Notes: generated by a model not told the origin, from the sequence alone. A stretch of DNA of 64,000 nucleotides from Paracoccus sp. DMF-8 (GCF_029309835.1 NZ_JARJHL010000010.1:248001-312000), one strand, 5' to 3'; shown: positions 33,740-41,631, counted from the first letter of the stretch. Numbers and translations: made by a program.

Positions 33740-33973
33740 ATGGAGGACCAGAACATGGTCCACTTCCCGAAAAACTTCCGAAGCGAGGGCGACAGATTGA
33801 GGTCTGCAGTTGGCGCCTTAGATTCTCCGAACGCCGACGAACTGGTTGAAGCCCTGTTCGACCGCGCAGTTGATGCACTTGATGTAACCGAGTGTTTGCC
33901 TGTAAAGTTGGCCCGCCCAAGAGAAAGCGACCACACTTGGAACGGCCATTTTAACGCACTGGGTAACGCCTGA
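33740..33973 (+). CDS. Small hypothetical protein (77 aa)
   Basis: MEDQNMVHFPKNFRSEGDRL, then GALDSPNADELVEALFDRAV; amphipathic helical product ending GHFNALGNA. It could start upstream at an in-frame ATG (33707). Terminator 34060-34093 lies downstream on the same strand, which supports transcription in this direction. Unknown function, accessory region of the prophage. Confidence 0.4.
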   Translation: MEDQNMVHFPKNFRSEGDRLRSAVGALDSPNADELVEALFDRAVDALDVTECLPVKLARPRESDHTWNGHFNALGNA

Positions 33974-34059
33974 AATATTGGCATGTTACCGTGAGGACGC
34001 CCCATCTTTTGCTTGTGAGGCGGATTTGCGCGACGCGGCCCGCGCCAAAATAGATTTTA

Positions 34060-34093
34060 GACCCTCGGTGGATCGCCTGCCGAGGGTCTTTTC
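34060..34093 (+). terminator. Intrinsic terminator GACCCTCGG...CCGAGGGTC with T-run
   Basis: Nine-base-pair perfect stem with an 11-base loop followed by TTTTCG on the plus strand. Ends rightward transcription through 33740-33973. Confidence 0.8.
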
Positions 34094-34205
34094 GTTTCCG
34101 GCATCGGGCTGGTGCGAATTGTGCAAGAACTTGGAAAATCTTCGCCGAAGTTAGCGCACACGATCCGGCAATGCAGAGGTCGGTCAACAGGTCTGCCAAG
34201 GGGCC

Positions 34206-35516
34206 TTAGACATCCTCAAGGACGCCACGGCCCGATGATCTGCTTCGCCGTCGTCGCCTTCGTTGTGGTCCTGCTGATCCTGAAAGGGGGCTGGCATAGG
34301 CCGGATTGATGCTGTCATCCGCGCTCGAAAAACCCGGATGAGGTTGGTTAATGCCATAGGTAATCGTGCCCGCGCCGAAACGCTGATTGATAAAATCGGC
34401 GGCGCGGGCGGCGCGCTCGCCATTGGTGCGTTCGCCCGGCCTGACCGGCAATAAAAGGTCGCCGGTCCTTGCGTCCAGCAAATCGACATCCCCCAGATGG
34501 ATACCGATCCCGGCCAGCTTTGCGCGCCTTATCACCGGCCATGCGGTGCGCCAAAGCGCCCGGTTGATCCGCAGAAATTCGAGGGTGTCTTGTGTCTGGG
34601 CGCATCGCATCGACGCCGCCCAAGTTGTGCGCCCCATCGGGGATAGTTGCAGGCCAAAGCTGGCGGCAACCCGACCGTCTCGGCGCAGGCGGGCAGCGGC
34701 CTTTTCGACAAGCCAGCGCGAGACCAGATAGGCCTCCGGCGGTGCCCGGAAGGCTGGCGCCAAAACCTTGCTGTTGCCGTAGCCCCCGCGCTTGGTCTTG
34801 ACCAATGGGATGGCCTCGCCCTGCAAGGCGCGGACAAACCGCTCCCCCTCGACCGAACGCCAGATGGCGCGCGCGTGACGCGGATCGAGGCGGCAAAGGG
34901 CTGGCACGTCGTGAATGCCAGCATTTTGCAGCCGCGCCGACATGGCGCGCGATATGCCGGGCAGATCATCCAGCGCCAGATGGGCCAGCCGGTGGGGCAT
35001 GTTGTCCGGGCCAAGGTGCTGGCAACCGTCGGGCTTTTCCAGCTTGCCCGCAATCTTGGCCAGCAGGTGGTTGGGGCCGATCCCTGCCGAAAACCGCAGG
35101 CACTCCCCAACCTCGGCCGCCACCGCCGCCTTGAGCCGCGTGACCAGATCGCGGGCGCCCTCCAGCTTGGTTGCGTGGCCAGACAGGCCAAGCTGAAATT
35201 CATCGACGCTGCGGATGCGCTCCAGCTCGGCATAGCGGTCCAGCACCGCAGCAACCCGCAGGTTGTAGCGCACATAAAGCCGGTGGCGCGACGGCAGAAA
35301 CACGATGTCGCGGCACATGCGGCGCGCGTCGGCAACGCTGGTGCCGGTCTTGATGCCGTATGCCTTGGCCTCATAGCTGGCCGCGACGCAGCAGCCCTTT
35401 TCATTCTCCATGGCCGTGATCGCAACCGGACGCCCGCAGATCGACGGGTCGATCTGCTGCTCGACGCTGGCGAAAAAGCTGTTCATGTCGAGGTATAGTG
35501 TGCGGTATGGCCCCAT
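34206..35516 (-). CDS. Y-family DNA polymerase (DinB/UmuC-like), probable natural end at 34315
   Basis: Error-prone translesion polymerase. The palm starts with LYLDMNSFFASVEQQ, containing the first catalytic Asp; RSVDEFQLGL has the DE pair. FSAGIGPNHLLAKIAGKLEK and DLPGISRAMSARLQNAGIHD are the fingers and helix-hairpin-helix parts. The reading ends ITYGINQPHPGFSSADDS and then a basic tail that looks spurious. Adding one base to the TTTTT run (34328-34332, minus) yields HPGFFERG and a stop, 400 residues. It has a LexA box at 35553-35567 and is divergent from the gene at 35588. Confidence 0.85.
   Translation of the reverse strand: MGPYRTLYLDMNSFFASVEQQIDPSICGRPVAITAMENEKGCCVAASYEAKAYGIKTGTSVADARRMCRDIVFLPSRHRLYVRYNLRVAAVLDRYAELERIRSVDEFQLGLSGHATKLEGARDLVTRLKAAVAAEVGECLRFSAGIGPNHLLAKIAGKLEKPDGCQHLGPDNMPHRLAHLALDDLPGISRAMSARLQNAGIHDVPALCRLDPRHARAIWRSVEGERFVRALQGEAIPLVKTKRGGYGNSKVLAPAFRAPPEAYLVSRWLVEKAAARLRRDGRVAASFGLQLSPMGRTTWAASMRCAQTQDTLEFLRINRALWRTAWPVIRRAKLAGIGIHLGDVDLLDARTGDLLLPVRPGERTNGERAARAADFINQRFGAGTITYGINQPHPGFSSADDSINPAYASPLSGSAGPQRRRRRRSRSSGRGVLEDV
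34235..34309 (+). CDS. Twin membrane microprotein, copy 2 (24 aa)
   Basis: MICFAVVAFVVVLLILKGGW then HRPD. Compare copy 1 at 33574-33648: same length, same hydrophobic helix and the LKGGWxRPD tail. AAGGA lies 12 bases upstream of the ATG. The polymerase gene on the other strand overlaps it only because of a probable one-base error; its natural end is 34315, just outside. The conserved pair suggests a functional peptide family. Confidence 0.5.
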   Translation: MICFAVVAFVVVLLILKGGWHRPD

Positions 35517-35552
35517 CGCCCAAGATCCTGCGGATAGATTTCGCCCTCAAAT

Positions 35553-35567
35553 GTTCTACAATCGTTC
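35553..35567. promoter_or_regulatory. LexA (SOS) box GTTC-N7-GTTC
   Basis: GTTC-TACAATC-GTTC between the Y-family polymerase (start 35516) and the gene at 35588. Perfect match to the alphaproteobacterial LexA consensus; should repress both divergent transcripts until DNA damage. Confidence 0.8.
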
Positions 35568-35587
35568 TCATCCGGCAAGAGGGCGAA

Positions 35588-35803
35588 ATGGACAGGAAAA
35601 GACAGTTGGGGAACGTCGCCTTTGGCGGCGCGTGGTCCGAACAGATCGCGGGCGATGAGGCGCTGGCCGCCGCGCTGGACCGGCTGGACAAGGCGGTCAA
35701 GGACACGCTTTACGAGGATCTGCGCGGCTTTGATGAGGTCAGGCAGGCGCTGGCCGTTGCCTGCGAATGGCACCCTAAAGGTGACATGCTGGCGCATGCC
35801 TAG
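35588..35803 (+). CDS. Hypothetical SOS-linked protein; in-frame TAG then a further 37 codons
   Basis: 71 residues from the ATG at 35588 (GAGGGCGAA upstream): MDRKRQLGNVAFGGAWSEQI, then AALDRLDKAVKDTLYEDLRG. TAG at 35801-35803 stops it after GDMLAHA, but the same frame continues 37 codons (GKALGLTNAGLRSAELRRIA onward) to TGA at 35917. The downstream part has coding character, so the TAG may be a real nonsense change from TGG, or a sequence error. LexA-box controlled with the polymerase. Confidence 0.55.
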   Translation: MDRKRQLGNVAFGGAWSEQIAGDEALAAALDRLDKAVKDTLYEDLRGFDEVRQALAVACEWHPKGDMLAHA

Positions 35804-35937
35804 GGCAAAGCCTTGGGCCTGACCAACGCCGGGCTGCGGTCGGCCGAGTTGCGCAGGATCGCGGGTGCGCTGCGCGCTGGCATTGGCGCGCGGATCAGGT
35901 CATCATCGGGCGGATGATCTGACAAAGGGCGGCGGCG

Positions 35938-36552
35938 ATGTGCAACCTCTACAGCAACACCACCACGCAAGAGGCAATCAGGCGGCTGTTTCCGCTGACC
36001 GACCGCGCGGGTAACGTGGAGCCGGGCCGGGTCTATCCCGACCAGCTGGCCCCGATCCTGCGTCACGGTGATGACGGCCTCGAACTGGCGATGTCACGGT
36101 GGGGTCTGCCGTCTCCGCCCTCGGTCCTCAAGACCGCCCGCGATCCCGGCGTGACCAACATCCGCAATCTCGGATCGCCGCACTGGCGCCGGTGGCTTGG
36201 GAAAGAGCATCGCTGCCTTGTCCCGCTGACCAGCTTTGCCGAGCCGCGCGGGAAGGGGAAAGGAAACCAGTGGTTCGCGGCGGCGGATCCTGACGCGGTG
36301 ATGTTCTTTGCCGGGATCGAGATTCGGGATTGGAAAAGCGTCCGCAAGGTCAAGGACGGCGAAACCACCGATGATCTGTTTGCCTTCCTGACCTGCCCGC
36401 CGAATGCAGAGGTGGCGGCAGTCCATCCGAAGGCCATGCCGGTGATCCTGACAAAAGAAGATGAATGGCAGGCATGGCTTGACGGTATCAACGCGACTGA
36501 GTTGCAGCGGCCGCTGCCGGACGATGCGCTAGTCCTGCTGGATGACGAATAG
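35938..36552 (+). CDS. SOS-response-associated peptidase family protein (YedK/HMCES type)
   Basis: 204 residues. MCNLYSN: Cys2 is the residue that crosslinks to abasic sites in single-stranded DNA after Met removal. Other family landmarks: NIRNLGSPHWRRWL, PLTSFAEPRGKG with the catalytic Glu, and VHPKAMPVIL with the His. Shields abasic sites from error-prone processing. Next to a LexA-controlled polymerase it makes a DNA-damage module. Confidence 0.85.
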   Translation: MCNLYSNTTTQEAIRRLFPLTDRAGNVEPGRVYPDQLAPILRHGDDGLELAMSRWGLPSPPSVLKTARDPGVTNIRNLGSPHWRRWLGKEHRCLVPLTSFAEPRGKGKGNQWFAAADPDAVMFFAGIEIRDWKSVRKVKDGETTDDLFAFLTCPPNAEVAAVHPKAMPVILTKEDEWQAWLDGINATELQRPLPDDALVLLDDE

Positions 36553-36667
36553 AACCCGCCTGCATCTGTGTGGCGTAAACGTCCGCAGGCGGGCTACCCG
36601 CATGGTTCCAACACCGGGCATCCACACAACCATAACGTTAGCTCATTGGTTCCACTGCGGAAAATAA

Positions 36668-36699
36668 AGCGGGCCGATCTGCACAAGACCCGGCCCGCT
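36668..36699 (-). terminator. Hairpin AGCGGGCCG...CGGCCCGCT, minus-strand T-run
   Basis: On the minus strand the stem is followed by TTATTTT. Lies 125 bp beyond the stop of 36824-37051. A second hairpin with no T-run, CCCGCCTGC...GCAGGCGGG, is at 36555-36593 after the YedK-type gene. Confidence 0.6.
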
Positions 36700-36823
36700 G
36701 GCTTCACGACATCACTCGTTACCGCGCCTGTTTAGCAACCCGCGCGCGAGGGGAAAAGTTGGCTGTTTCGTCATAGGTAGAGTTGCCTATGGGACGGGCT
36801 TTGGGGGTGTGACGAGTCAAAGG

Positions 36824-37051
36824 CTATGTCATGCAAAACATGCGCCCGATCCTGAAGGCAGAATCGGCATCCGCGATGCGCGCGAGAATTGTTAGTGCCT
36901 CGCAAGGTCCATCGCCTTCGTCCTCCATGAGGAAGTATCCGCTTGTATCTTCCGGGGGTTCCGGACATCGAGCCAGACGCCTTGAAGTGATGGGCGCAAT
37001 CACTAGGCGCTTCCCATCTGGCGCTGTCCCGGTAAGGTAGAGATGTGCCAT
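36824..37051 (-). CDS. Small hypothetical cargo protein (75 aa)
   Basis: MAHLYLTGTAPDGKRLVIAP, then GYFLMEDEGDGPCEALTILA; compact beta-alpha-like, no motif recognised. Ribosome site AGAGG is 7 bases before the ATG. Divergent from 37073-37804 with only 21 bp between start codons. Lies between the SOS module and the right end of the prophage, a usual site for accessory or defence genes. Confidence 0.55.
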   Translation of the reverse strand: MAHLYLTGTAPDGKRLVIAPITSRRLARCPEPPEDTSGYFLMEDEGDGPCEALTILARIADADSAFRIGRMFCMT

Positions 37052-37072
37052 GTTCGCCTCTGAGGTTTTGGA

Positions 37073-37804
37073 ATGAGTGAATCACCGACCCACAAGCTGG
37101 TCAAGACGCCTAAAATCAATAGTCGCTACCTGAGCGACTACATGGTGGCCTCGGAACGTGCAAGGCGGACGATAATCCGCGACTGCAAGTTCCCTAGGAT
37201 TGCTCGGGTTATGCAGCATGATTTGGCAAAATCGTTCATCACCAATGCGTTGAGGTCGGGGGAGCTAAGCTCGATGTCCTTGCGTGAGGAAGGTGACCGG
37301 ATGTTGAATATGATGGCGGACACGGATTTTGAGCGTGAGAAAATTGATAACAATGGTGATTTTCTGCTTGCCTACGCAGAGGTGTTTAGCATGGAAACGC
37401 TTCCGTCGACTTGCGAGATAGTTGATGCAGATACTTCATTCCGCGCGTCTATAAATGGGGTCGACGTGAGGCCCGACATAAGGTTTGGGCTGGTGCGGGT
37501 AACCCGAACAAACCGGCTTCGCACCGGGCTTGGCACTATCCGATATGCCAAGAACAAGCCCTTGGATGTAGAGGCTGGCTCCTATCAGTCCTCCATGCTT
37601 TTCGGATTTCGCAAGATGATGGATGTCCATGATGATGATGCGCCGGAGGCAAAGCTGTGTGTCACACTGGACTGCGCAAGCGGGAGGTTCATCCCGGCGC
37701 CATCGGACGCGACCAGACGATTCCAAAATATGGAGGCCGCCTGCGCAACGATTGCCGAGAGATGGGACAATATTGAGCCGCCAGACGGGGCTGTGATAGG
37801 CTGA
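37073..37804 (+). CDS. Unknown cargo protein (243 aa)
   Basis: No family recognised. Sequence features: MSESPTHKLVKTPKINSRYL, VMQHDLAKSFITNALRSGEL, VDVRPDIRFGLVRVTRTNRL and a Cys-containing VTLDCASGRFIPAPSD near the C-terminus. GAGG precedes the ATG and overlaps the reverse ribosome site of the divergent gene. Visibly less GC-rich than the phage structural genes. A nuclease-like fold (PD...K) is conceivable but not demonstrated. Possibly a defence or exclusion gene expressed by the lysogen. Confidence 0.6.
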   Translation: MSESPTHKLVKTPKINSRYLSDYMVASERARRTIIRDCKFPRIARVMQHDLAKSFITNALRSGELSSMSLREEGDRMLNMMADTDFEREKIDNNGDFLLAYAEVFSMETLPSTCEIVDADTSFRASINGVDVRPDIRFGLVRVTRTNRLRTGLGTIRYAKNKPLDVEAGSYQSSMLFGFRKMMDVHDDDAPEAKLCVTLDCASGRFIPAPSDATRRFQNMEAACATIAERWDNIEPPDGAVIG

Positions 37805-37810
37805 TTCCCA

Positions 37811-38386
37811 TCACTCGCCCCTCTCGACCGCATCGGCCCGCGCGAGGATGGCGTCACGATGGTCCTGCGCTATGCGGTCCCAGAGGCTGTCTGCTACCCA
37901 GTCCCGACCGGTGCGCGATACGTTGATCCCCGCCGCCTCTCTCATCGCCCCCGCCCGGACGCGGTTCAGGGCTGCGGTGGCGTCGGCGGAAGGGTTAGTG
38001 CTTCCGATCTTGCCAAGCTGCTCAAGCGTCATGGTTACGGCGCAATAGACCGGCTCCCGATCATCGCCCAGCAGGTAAAGCCCGAACTCGTCTGAGCAAT
38101 GCAAACCTGTGATTTCGCCTGCCTCGATTAACTCGATAAGCGAGCGGATGGGTTCTGCGACCTCATACGCCGCCGCCACCTTAGCCAGCGCCTCGTCACG
38201 CTCGCGGGTCAGGCGGGCGATTTCGGCTTGGGAGTCCGCCTTACCACGGTTGTAATGGCGTTCCGCTTCCGCAGCGCGCGCGATAGTGTCAGGGTGACAC
38301 TCGATATGGCAATAACGGCCCCAATCCAACGAGTATGAGCCGCCAAGGTCGTTGCCGCACACATAGCACACATGGGGATAGGCCAT
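37811..38386 (-). CDS. Hypothetical phage protein with N-terminal zinc ribbon
   Basis: 191 residues from the ATG at 38386: AYPHVCYVCGNDLGG and CHIECHP suggest a zinc-binding ribbon. A coiled coil follows (RGKADSQAEIARLTRERDEA), and then a C-terminal region rich in Ala/Asp. Overlaps the gene 38386-38643 by ATGA-type coupling. Typical of small leftward phage early genes at the prophage end. Confidence 0.6.
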   Translation of the reverse strand: MAYPHVCYVCGNDLGGSYSLDWGRYCHIECHPDTIARAAEAERHYNRGKADSQAEIARLTRERDEALAKVAAAYEVAEPIRSLIELIEAGEITGLHCSDEFGLYLLGDDREPVYCAVTMTLEQLGKIGSTNPSADATAALNRVRAGAMREAAGINVSRTGRDWVADSLWDRIAQDHRDAILARADAVERGE

Positions 38387-38643
38387 CACGCTTCCCCCTC
38401 TGTCGCGGGAGGGGCGGGCAAGGGGCGCCAGGGTGTCGGACGCATGATCATCACCATGTCGGAGCGCACAAACCAAGAGGCGCAGTCGATCCGCGATCCG
38501 TTGCGGACAGCAGTCGTGTCGTAACCCGGGCAGTCGTCGCGGCGAACATCGACGCGGACGCCTTCCGGCATCGTGCCGATGGGCTGCCATTCATCGTCCG
38601 TCTTTGCAGGCCCGGCGTCTCGGGTGGGGTGGGGGTCGGTCAT
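38386..38643 (-). CDS. Hypothetical phage protein (DUF551-like, 85 aa)
   Basis: MTDPHPTRDAGPAKTDDEWQ continues into PIGTMPEGVRVDVR; the late TPWRPLPAPP resembles the W-x-P-L-P end of DUF551-type phage proteins. Coupled to the next gene. GGGAG and other ribosome-like signals lie upstream of 38643. Last phage gene before the tRNA. Confidence 0.55.
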   Translation of the reverse strand: MTDPHPTRDAGPAKTDDEWQPIGTMPEGVRVDVRRDDCPGYDTTAVRNGSRIDCASWFVRSDMVMIMRPTPWRPLPAPPATEGEA

Positions 38644-38831
38644 GCGTATTCTCCCCGGAAGAATGAGGGGAGAGATCGAGAACATTGTTCGGGGATTAAT
38701 TCGGGACTCAATGGGAGATTCTGGCGAAATCTGTCCATTGTTGTCGGTTCGTTCCGGTCCGACTTTGATCGTCGCAATGTCGGAAAATCGGTAATCAACC
38801 CGATTAATCAGACTCTTATGGGAATGGTGGG
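38644..38831. other. Right end of prophage 1 / junction with tRNA-Gly
   Basis: 188 bp without a convincing gene. It would contain the phage arm of the attachment site next to the tRNA 3' end. The bacterial core repeat cannot be verified since the left end of the prophage is outside the window. Confidence 0.35.
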
Positions 38832-38905
38832 TGGAGCGGGTGAAGGGAATCGAACCCTCGTATTCAGCTTGGGAAGCTGCTGCTCTACCATTGAGCTACA
38901 CCCGC
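38832..38905 (-). tRNA. tRNA-Gly (anticodon CCC)
   Basis: The minus strand reads GCGGGTGTAGCTCAATGGTA and folds as a cloverleaf: acceptor GCGGGTG/CACCCGC, anticodon loop TTCCCAA, T arm GGGTTCGATTCCC. The CCA end is encoded (38832-38834). It closely resembles Escherichia coli tRNA-Gly(CCC). The 3' end points to the prophage, so this is the likely integration target. Confidence 0.95.
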
Positions 38906-38996
38906 ATGCTGTTCGCCTAACTTGTGCGCGCGCCAGCGTCAAGCGGGGGATTGCGCCGGGCAGGGACAAACCGGCCCGGCGCAGGGGTGCTGCGGC

Positions 38997-39704
38997 CTAA
39001 TGCGCCAGCATTTCCGCGACGATCGCGGCGCCGTCCAGCGTGGCGGGGTAATAGGTGGGCCAGTTGGTCATCTCGGTCAGCAGGGCCGCGCGGTCGTCAC
39101 CGGCGTAAAGGTGATAGTGATCGGCAGCCTCGGGCGCGATCTTGTGGTCGCTGAACTGGATGAAGCCGGGCGCGGCATCGTCGCCCTGCACTTTCCTGAA
39201 AACAAAGCGCACGCCGCGATTGCCCTTTTCATAGGTCAGCACCTCGAACCCGTCCGGGGCATAGGTCGCGACCGCCTGCGCCGTGCCGCGATGGAAGGTG
39301 ATCTGATCGCCCGCGATGGTGATGCGGTCCATGTCGGTCTGGTAGCCGGTGTCGTAATAGGCGCGGTAATCGGCGGCGCTCTTGTCACCGGATTCGGCCT
39401 TGTGGGCCATGACCGGGTCCAGCGTGCCGTCCTGCAGATAGGGGTAAACCGATTGCCAGTCACCTTCCCAGTCGGTCAGGGGGCGCGGCGCGACCTGCGC
39501 GTCGTCGAAGTAACCGCGATAGATCCGGCTTTTGTCGTCCTGCCCCTCGGCATGGGTGTGATCATGATCGTGCGCATGATCATGGCTGTGGTCATGGCCG
39601 TGATCATCGGCCTTGGCGGTATCATCGGCCATCACCGGGGCGCTTGCCAGCAGGGCAGAGGCCAGCGCCAGTGCCGGGATGTTCCAGAAAGTGATTCTTT
39701 GCAT
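38997..39704 (-). CDS. zinT: ZinT-family periplasmic zinc-binding protein
   Basis: 235 residues. Signal peptide to about residue 26 (ALALASALLASAPVMADD), then a His-rich segment HGHDHSHDHAHDHDHTHA that binds zinc, then the ZinT/YodA calycin-like domain: IYRGYFDDAQVAPRPLTDWE, KSAADYRAYYDTGYQTDM and FIQFSDHKIAPEAADHYHLY. Scavenges zinc in the periplasm and hands it to the ZnuABC importer. A Zur-like box lies 38 bp upstream. Confidence 0.9.
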   Translation of the reverse strand: MQRITFWNIPALALASALLASAPVMADDTAKADDHGHDHSHDHAHDHDHTHAEGQDDKSRIYRGYFDDAQVAPRPLTDWEGDWQSVYPYLQDGTLDPVMAHKAESGDKSAADYRAYYDTGYQTDMDRITIAGDQITFHRGTAQAVATYAPDGFEVLTYEKGNRGVRFVFRKVQGDDAAPGFIQFSDHKIAPEAADHYHLYAGDDRAALLTEMTNWPTYYPATLDGAAIVAEMLAH

Positions 39705-39741
39705 GAGTCGGGCCCTTGTCTGGTCGGGAATATGATTCGTT

Positions 39742-39759
39742 ATGTTATTATATAACCAT
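39742..39759 (-). promoter_or_regulatory. Zur-like operator upstream of zinT
   Basis: ATGTTATTATATAACCAT is an AT-rich imperfect inverted repeat similar to the Zur consensus with TGTTAT/ATAACA arms. Located just before the zinT start. Zinc starvation would derepress zinT. Confidence 0.5.
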
Positions 39760-39867
39760 TATGGGTTAGCCGAGTTTGCCGCCCACCGCAACCGCGCCGA
39801 TCAAACGGGATAATTCTGATATAATGTGATTTATATCAATGAATTGCGATGGGTTTATCAGGCGGCT

Positions 39868-40290
39868 TCAGCGCAACCCCATCTCGGACAGGGCCTGCGC
39901 GATGTCAGAGGGAAGGGTCGGTTCGCTGTCACGGCCCGCAGGCAGGTCGGGGGGCAGATCGCCGGGTTGCAGGTAGCGCCAGCCCTGAAAGGGGCGGCGC
40001 GGGGTGGCGGCGACGCGGATCAGCGCGGGGCGCATGATGATCGCGCAGCGGCGGATGCCGTCTTCGCCCATGACCTCCTCGAAGCCCGCCAATTCCTGAC
40101 GGGCCATCATCATCCCCTTGAAAACCCAGTAGATCGAGCCGCCATTCAGCAGCTCGCTGTCGCGCTTGGGCCACATGCGGGTGACATGGCGCGGTGCGGC
40201 GCCCTGCCAGCGCTGCGCCTGCCATGCCTCCAGTTCGGCGGGGCTGTCGCAACCGACGCAAAGCTTCATCATGTTCAGGGTCGTGGTCAT
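39868..40290 (-). CDS. DUF1489 family protein
   Basis: 140 residues. MMKLCVGCDSPAELEAWQAQ, then RHVTRMWPKRDSELLNGGSI and YWVFKGMMMARQEL; the C-terminal half has PALIRVAATPRRPFQGWRYL. This is the alphaproteobacterial DUF1489 pattern. The function is unknown. The gene is convergent with no phage gene and is a conserved chromosomal locus marker. Confidence 0.8.
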   Translation of the reverse strand: MTTTLNMMKLCVGCDSPAELEAWQAQRWQGAAPRHVTRMWPKRDSELLNGGSIYWVFKGMMMARQELAGFEEVMGEDGIRRCAIIMRPALIRVAATPRRPFQGWRYLQPGDLPPDLPAGRDSEPTLPSDIAQALSEMGLR

Positions 40291-40388
40291 GACACCGATA
40301 TAGCCCCGGGGGACGGGCGGGAACAGGGGGCAGGCCTTGCGCCTGTCGCGCGGCGGGACTACCGCAGGGGCAGCAACAGGAAGCCCAG

Positions 40389-41597
40389 ATGACCACCAGT
40401 TCCCAGATCCGCCGGCTGCCGCTGCCCGAATTCATTGCGCTGATGGCGATGATTTCGGCCATCGTGGCCTTTTCCATCGATTCGATGCTGCCCGCATTGG
40501 GTGATATTGCCGCGGATCTGATCCCCGAAAACCCGAACCGCGCCCAGTTGGTGCTGAGCGCCTTCATGCTGGGCATGGGCTGCGGGACCTTCTTTGCCGG
40601 GCCGCTGTCGGATGCGCTTGGCCGCAAGCGGCTGGTGACCATCGGTTTCGCGCTTTATGCGCTGGCGGCCTTTGCGGCGATCTTTGCCGGTTCGCTGGAT
40701 GTGCTGCTGATGCTGCGTTTCGTCATGGGGCTGGGTGCCGCCGCGCCCCGGATCGCGACGATGGCGCTGGTGCGCGACCTGTATCAGGGGCGCGAGATGG
40801 CGCGGATCACCAGTTTTGTCGGCATGGTCTTTATCCTGATCCCGGCGATTGCGCCGATGCTGGGGGCGCAGGTCATCGCGGTCTTTGGCTGGCATGGCGT
40901 TTTCGGGTCGTTCGTGCTGATGGCGCTGATCGGCGCGGGATGGCTGAACCTGCGGCAGGCGGAAACCCTGCCCCCCGCGCTGCGCCGCCCGTTCAACCTG
41001 CGTTCGGTCGGCACCGGCATGGCCGAGGTCGTCGCCAATGGGCAGGTCCGCCTGATCACGCTGGTCCTGGCGCTTGGTTTCGGCCAGATGTTCATCTTGC
41101 TGAACACCGCGCAGCAATTGTTCAGCGAGACCTATGGCCGGGCCGCGACCTTTCCCTATTGGTTCGCCGTCATGGCCCTGCTGGCGGGTTGCGCCAACCT
41201 GCTGAATGCGCGGCTGGTGGTGCGGCTTGGCATGCATCATATCGCGCGGGCGGCCTATGTCATGCAGACGGTGATTTCCGGCGTGATGGTCGTTCTGGTC
41301 TATGGCGATCTGATCCCCGAGGTGCTGGCCTTTCCGCTGTTCGTCTTTTGGGCCGTCAGCGTCTTTGCCATGGCGGGGGTGACGTTTGGCAACCTGAACG
41401 CGCTGGCCCTGCAACATATGGGCCATATCGCGGGGACGACGGCATCGGTGGTGTCGGGGCTGTCGACCTTTGGCGCGGTCGCGATCGCCGCCCCCATCGG
41501 CCAGCTTTATGACGGCAGCCTGGGGCCGATGGTCGTCGCCACCCTGATCTGTTCGGCGCTGGCCGTCCTGCTGATGCGCAGCATCCGCGAAAACTGA
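40389..41597 (+). CDS. MFS multidrug exporter, Bcr/CflA type
   Basis: 402 residues with 12 predicted transmembrane helices. The start LPEFIALMAMISAIVAFSID followed by SMLPALGDIAADL and the motif A loop GPLSDALGRKRLV define the Bcr/CflA drug-proton antiporter family. VMGLGAAAPRIATMALVRDL is the motif C region. Probably exports drugs or sulfonamide-like compounds. The neighbour 41632-42507 is convergent. Confidence 0.85.
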   Translation: MTTSSQIRRLPLPEFIALMAMISAIVAFSIDSMLPALGDIAADLIPENPNRAQLVLSAFMLGMGCGTFFAGPLSDALGRKRLVTIGFALYALAAFAAIFAGSLDVLLMLRFVMGLGAAAPRIATMALVRDLYQGREMARITSFVGMVFILIPAIAPMLGAQVIAVFGWHGVFGSFVLMALIGAGWLNLRQAETLPPALRRPFNLRSVGTGMAEVVANGQVRLITLVLALGFGQMFILLNTAQQLFSETYGRAATFPYWFAVMALLAGCANLLNARLVVRLGMHHIARAAYVMQTVISGVMVVLVYGDLIPEVLAFPLFVFWAVSVFAMAGVTFGNLNALALQHMGHIAGTTASVVSGLSTFGAVAIAAPIGQLYDGSLGPMVVATLICSALAVLLMRSIREN

Positions 41598-41631
41598 GCC
41601 ATCCCGGTAGGAAAGCCGGGCAGGGAGCGAC

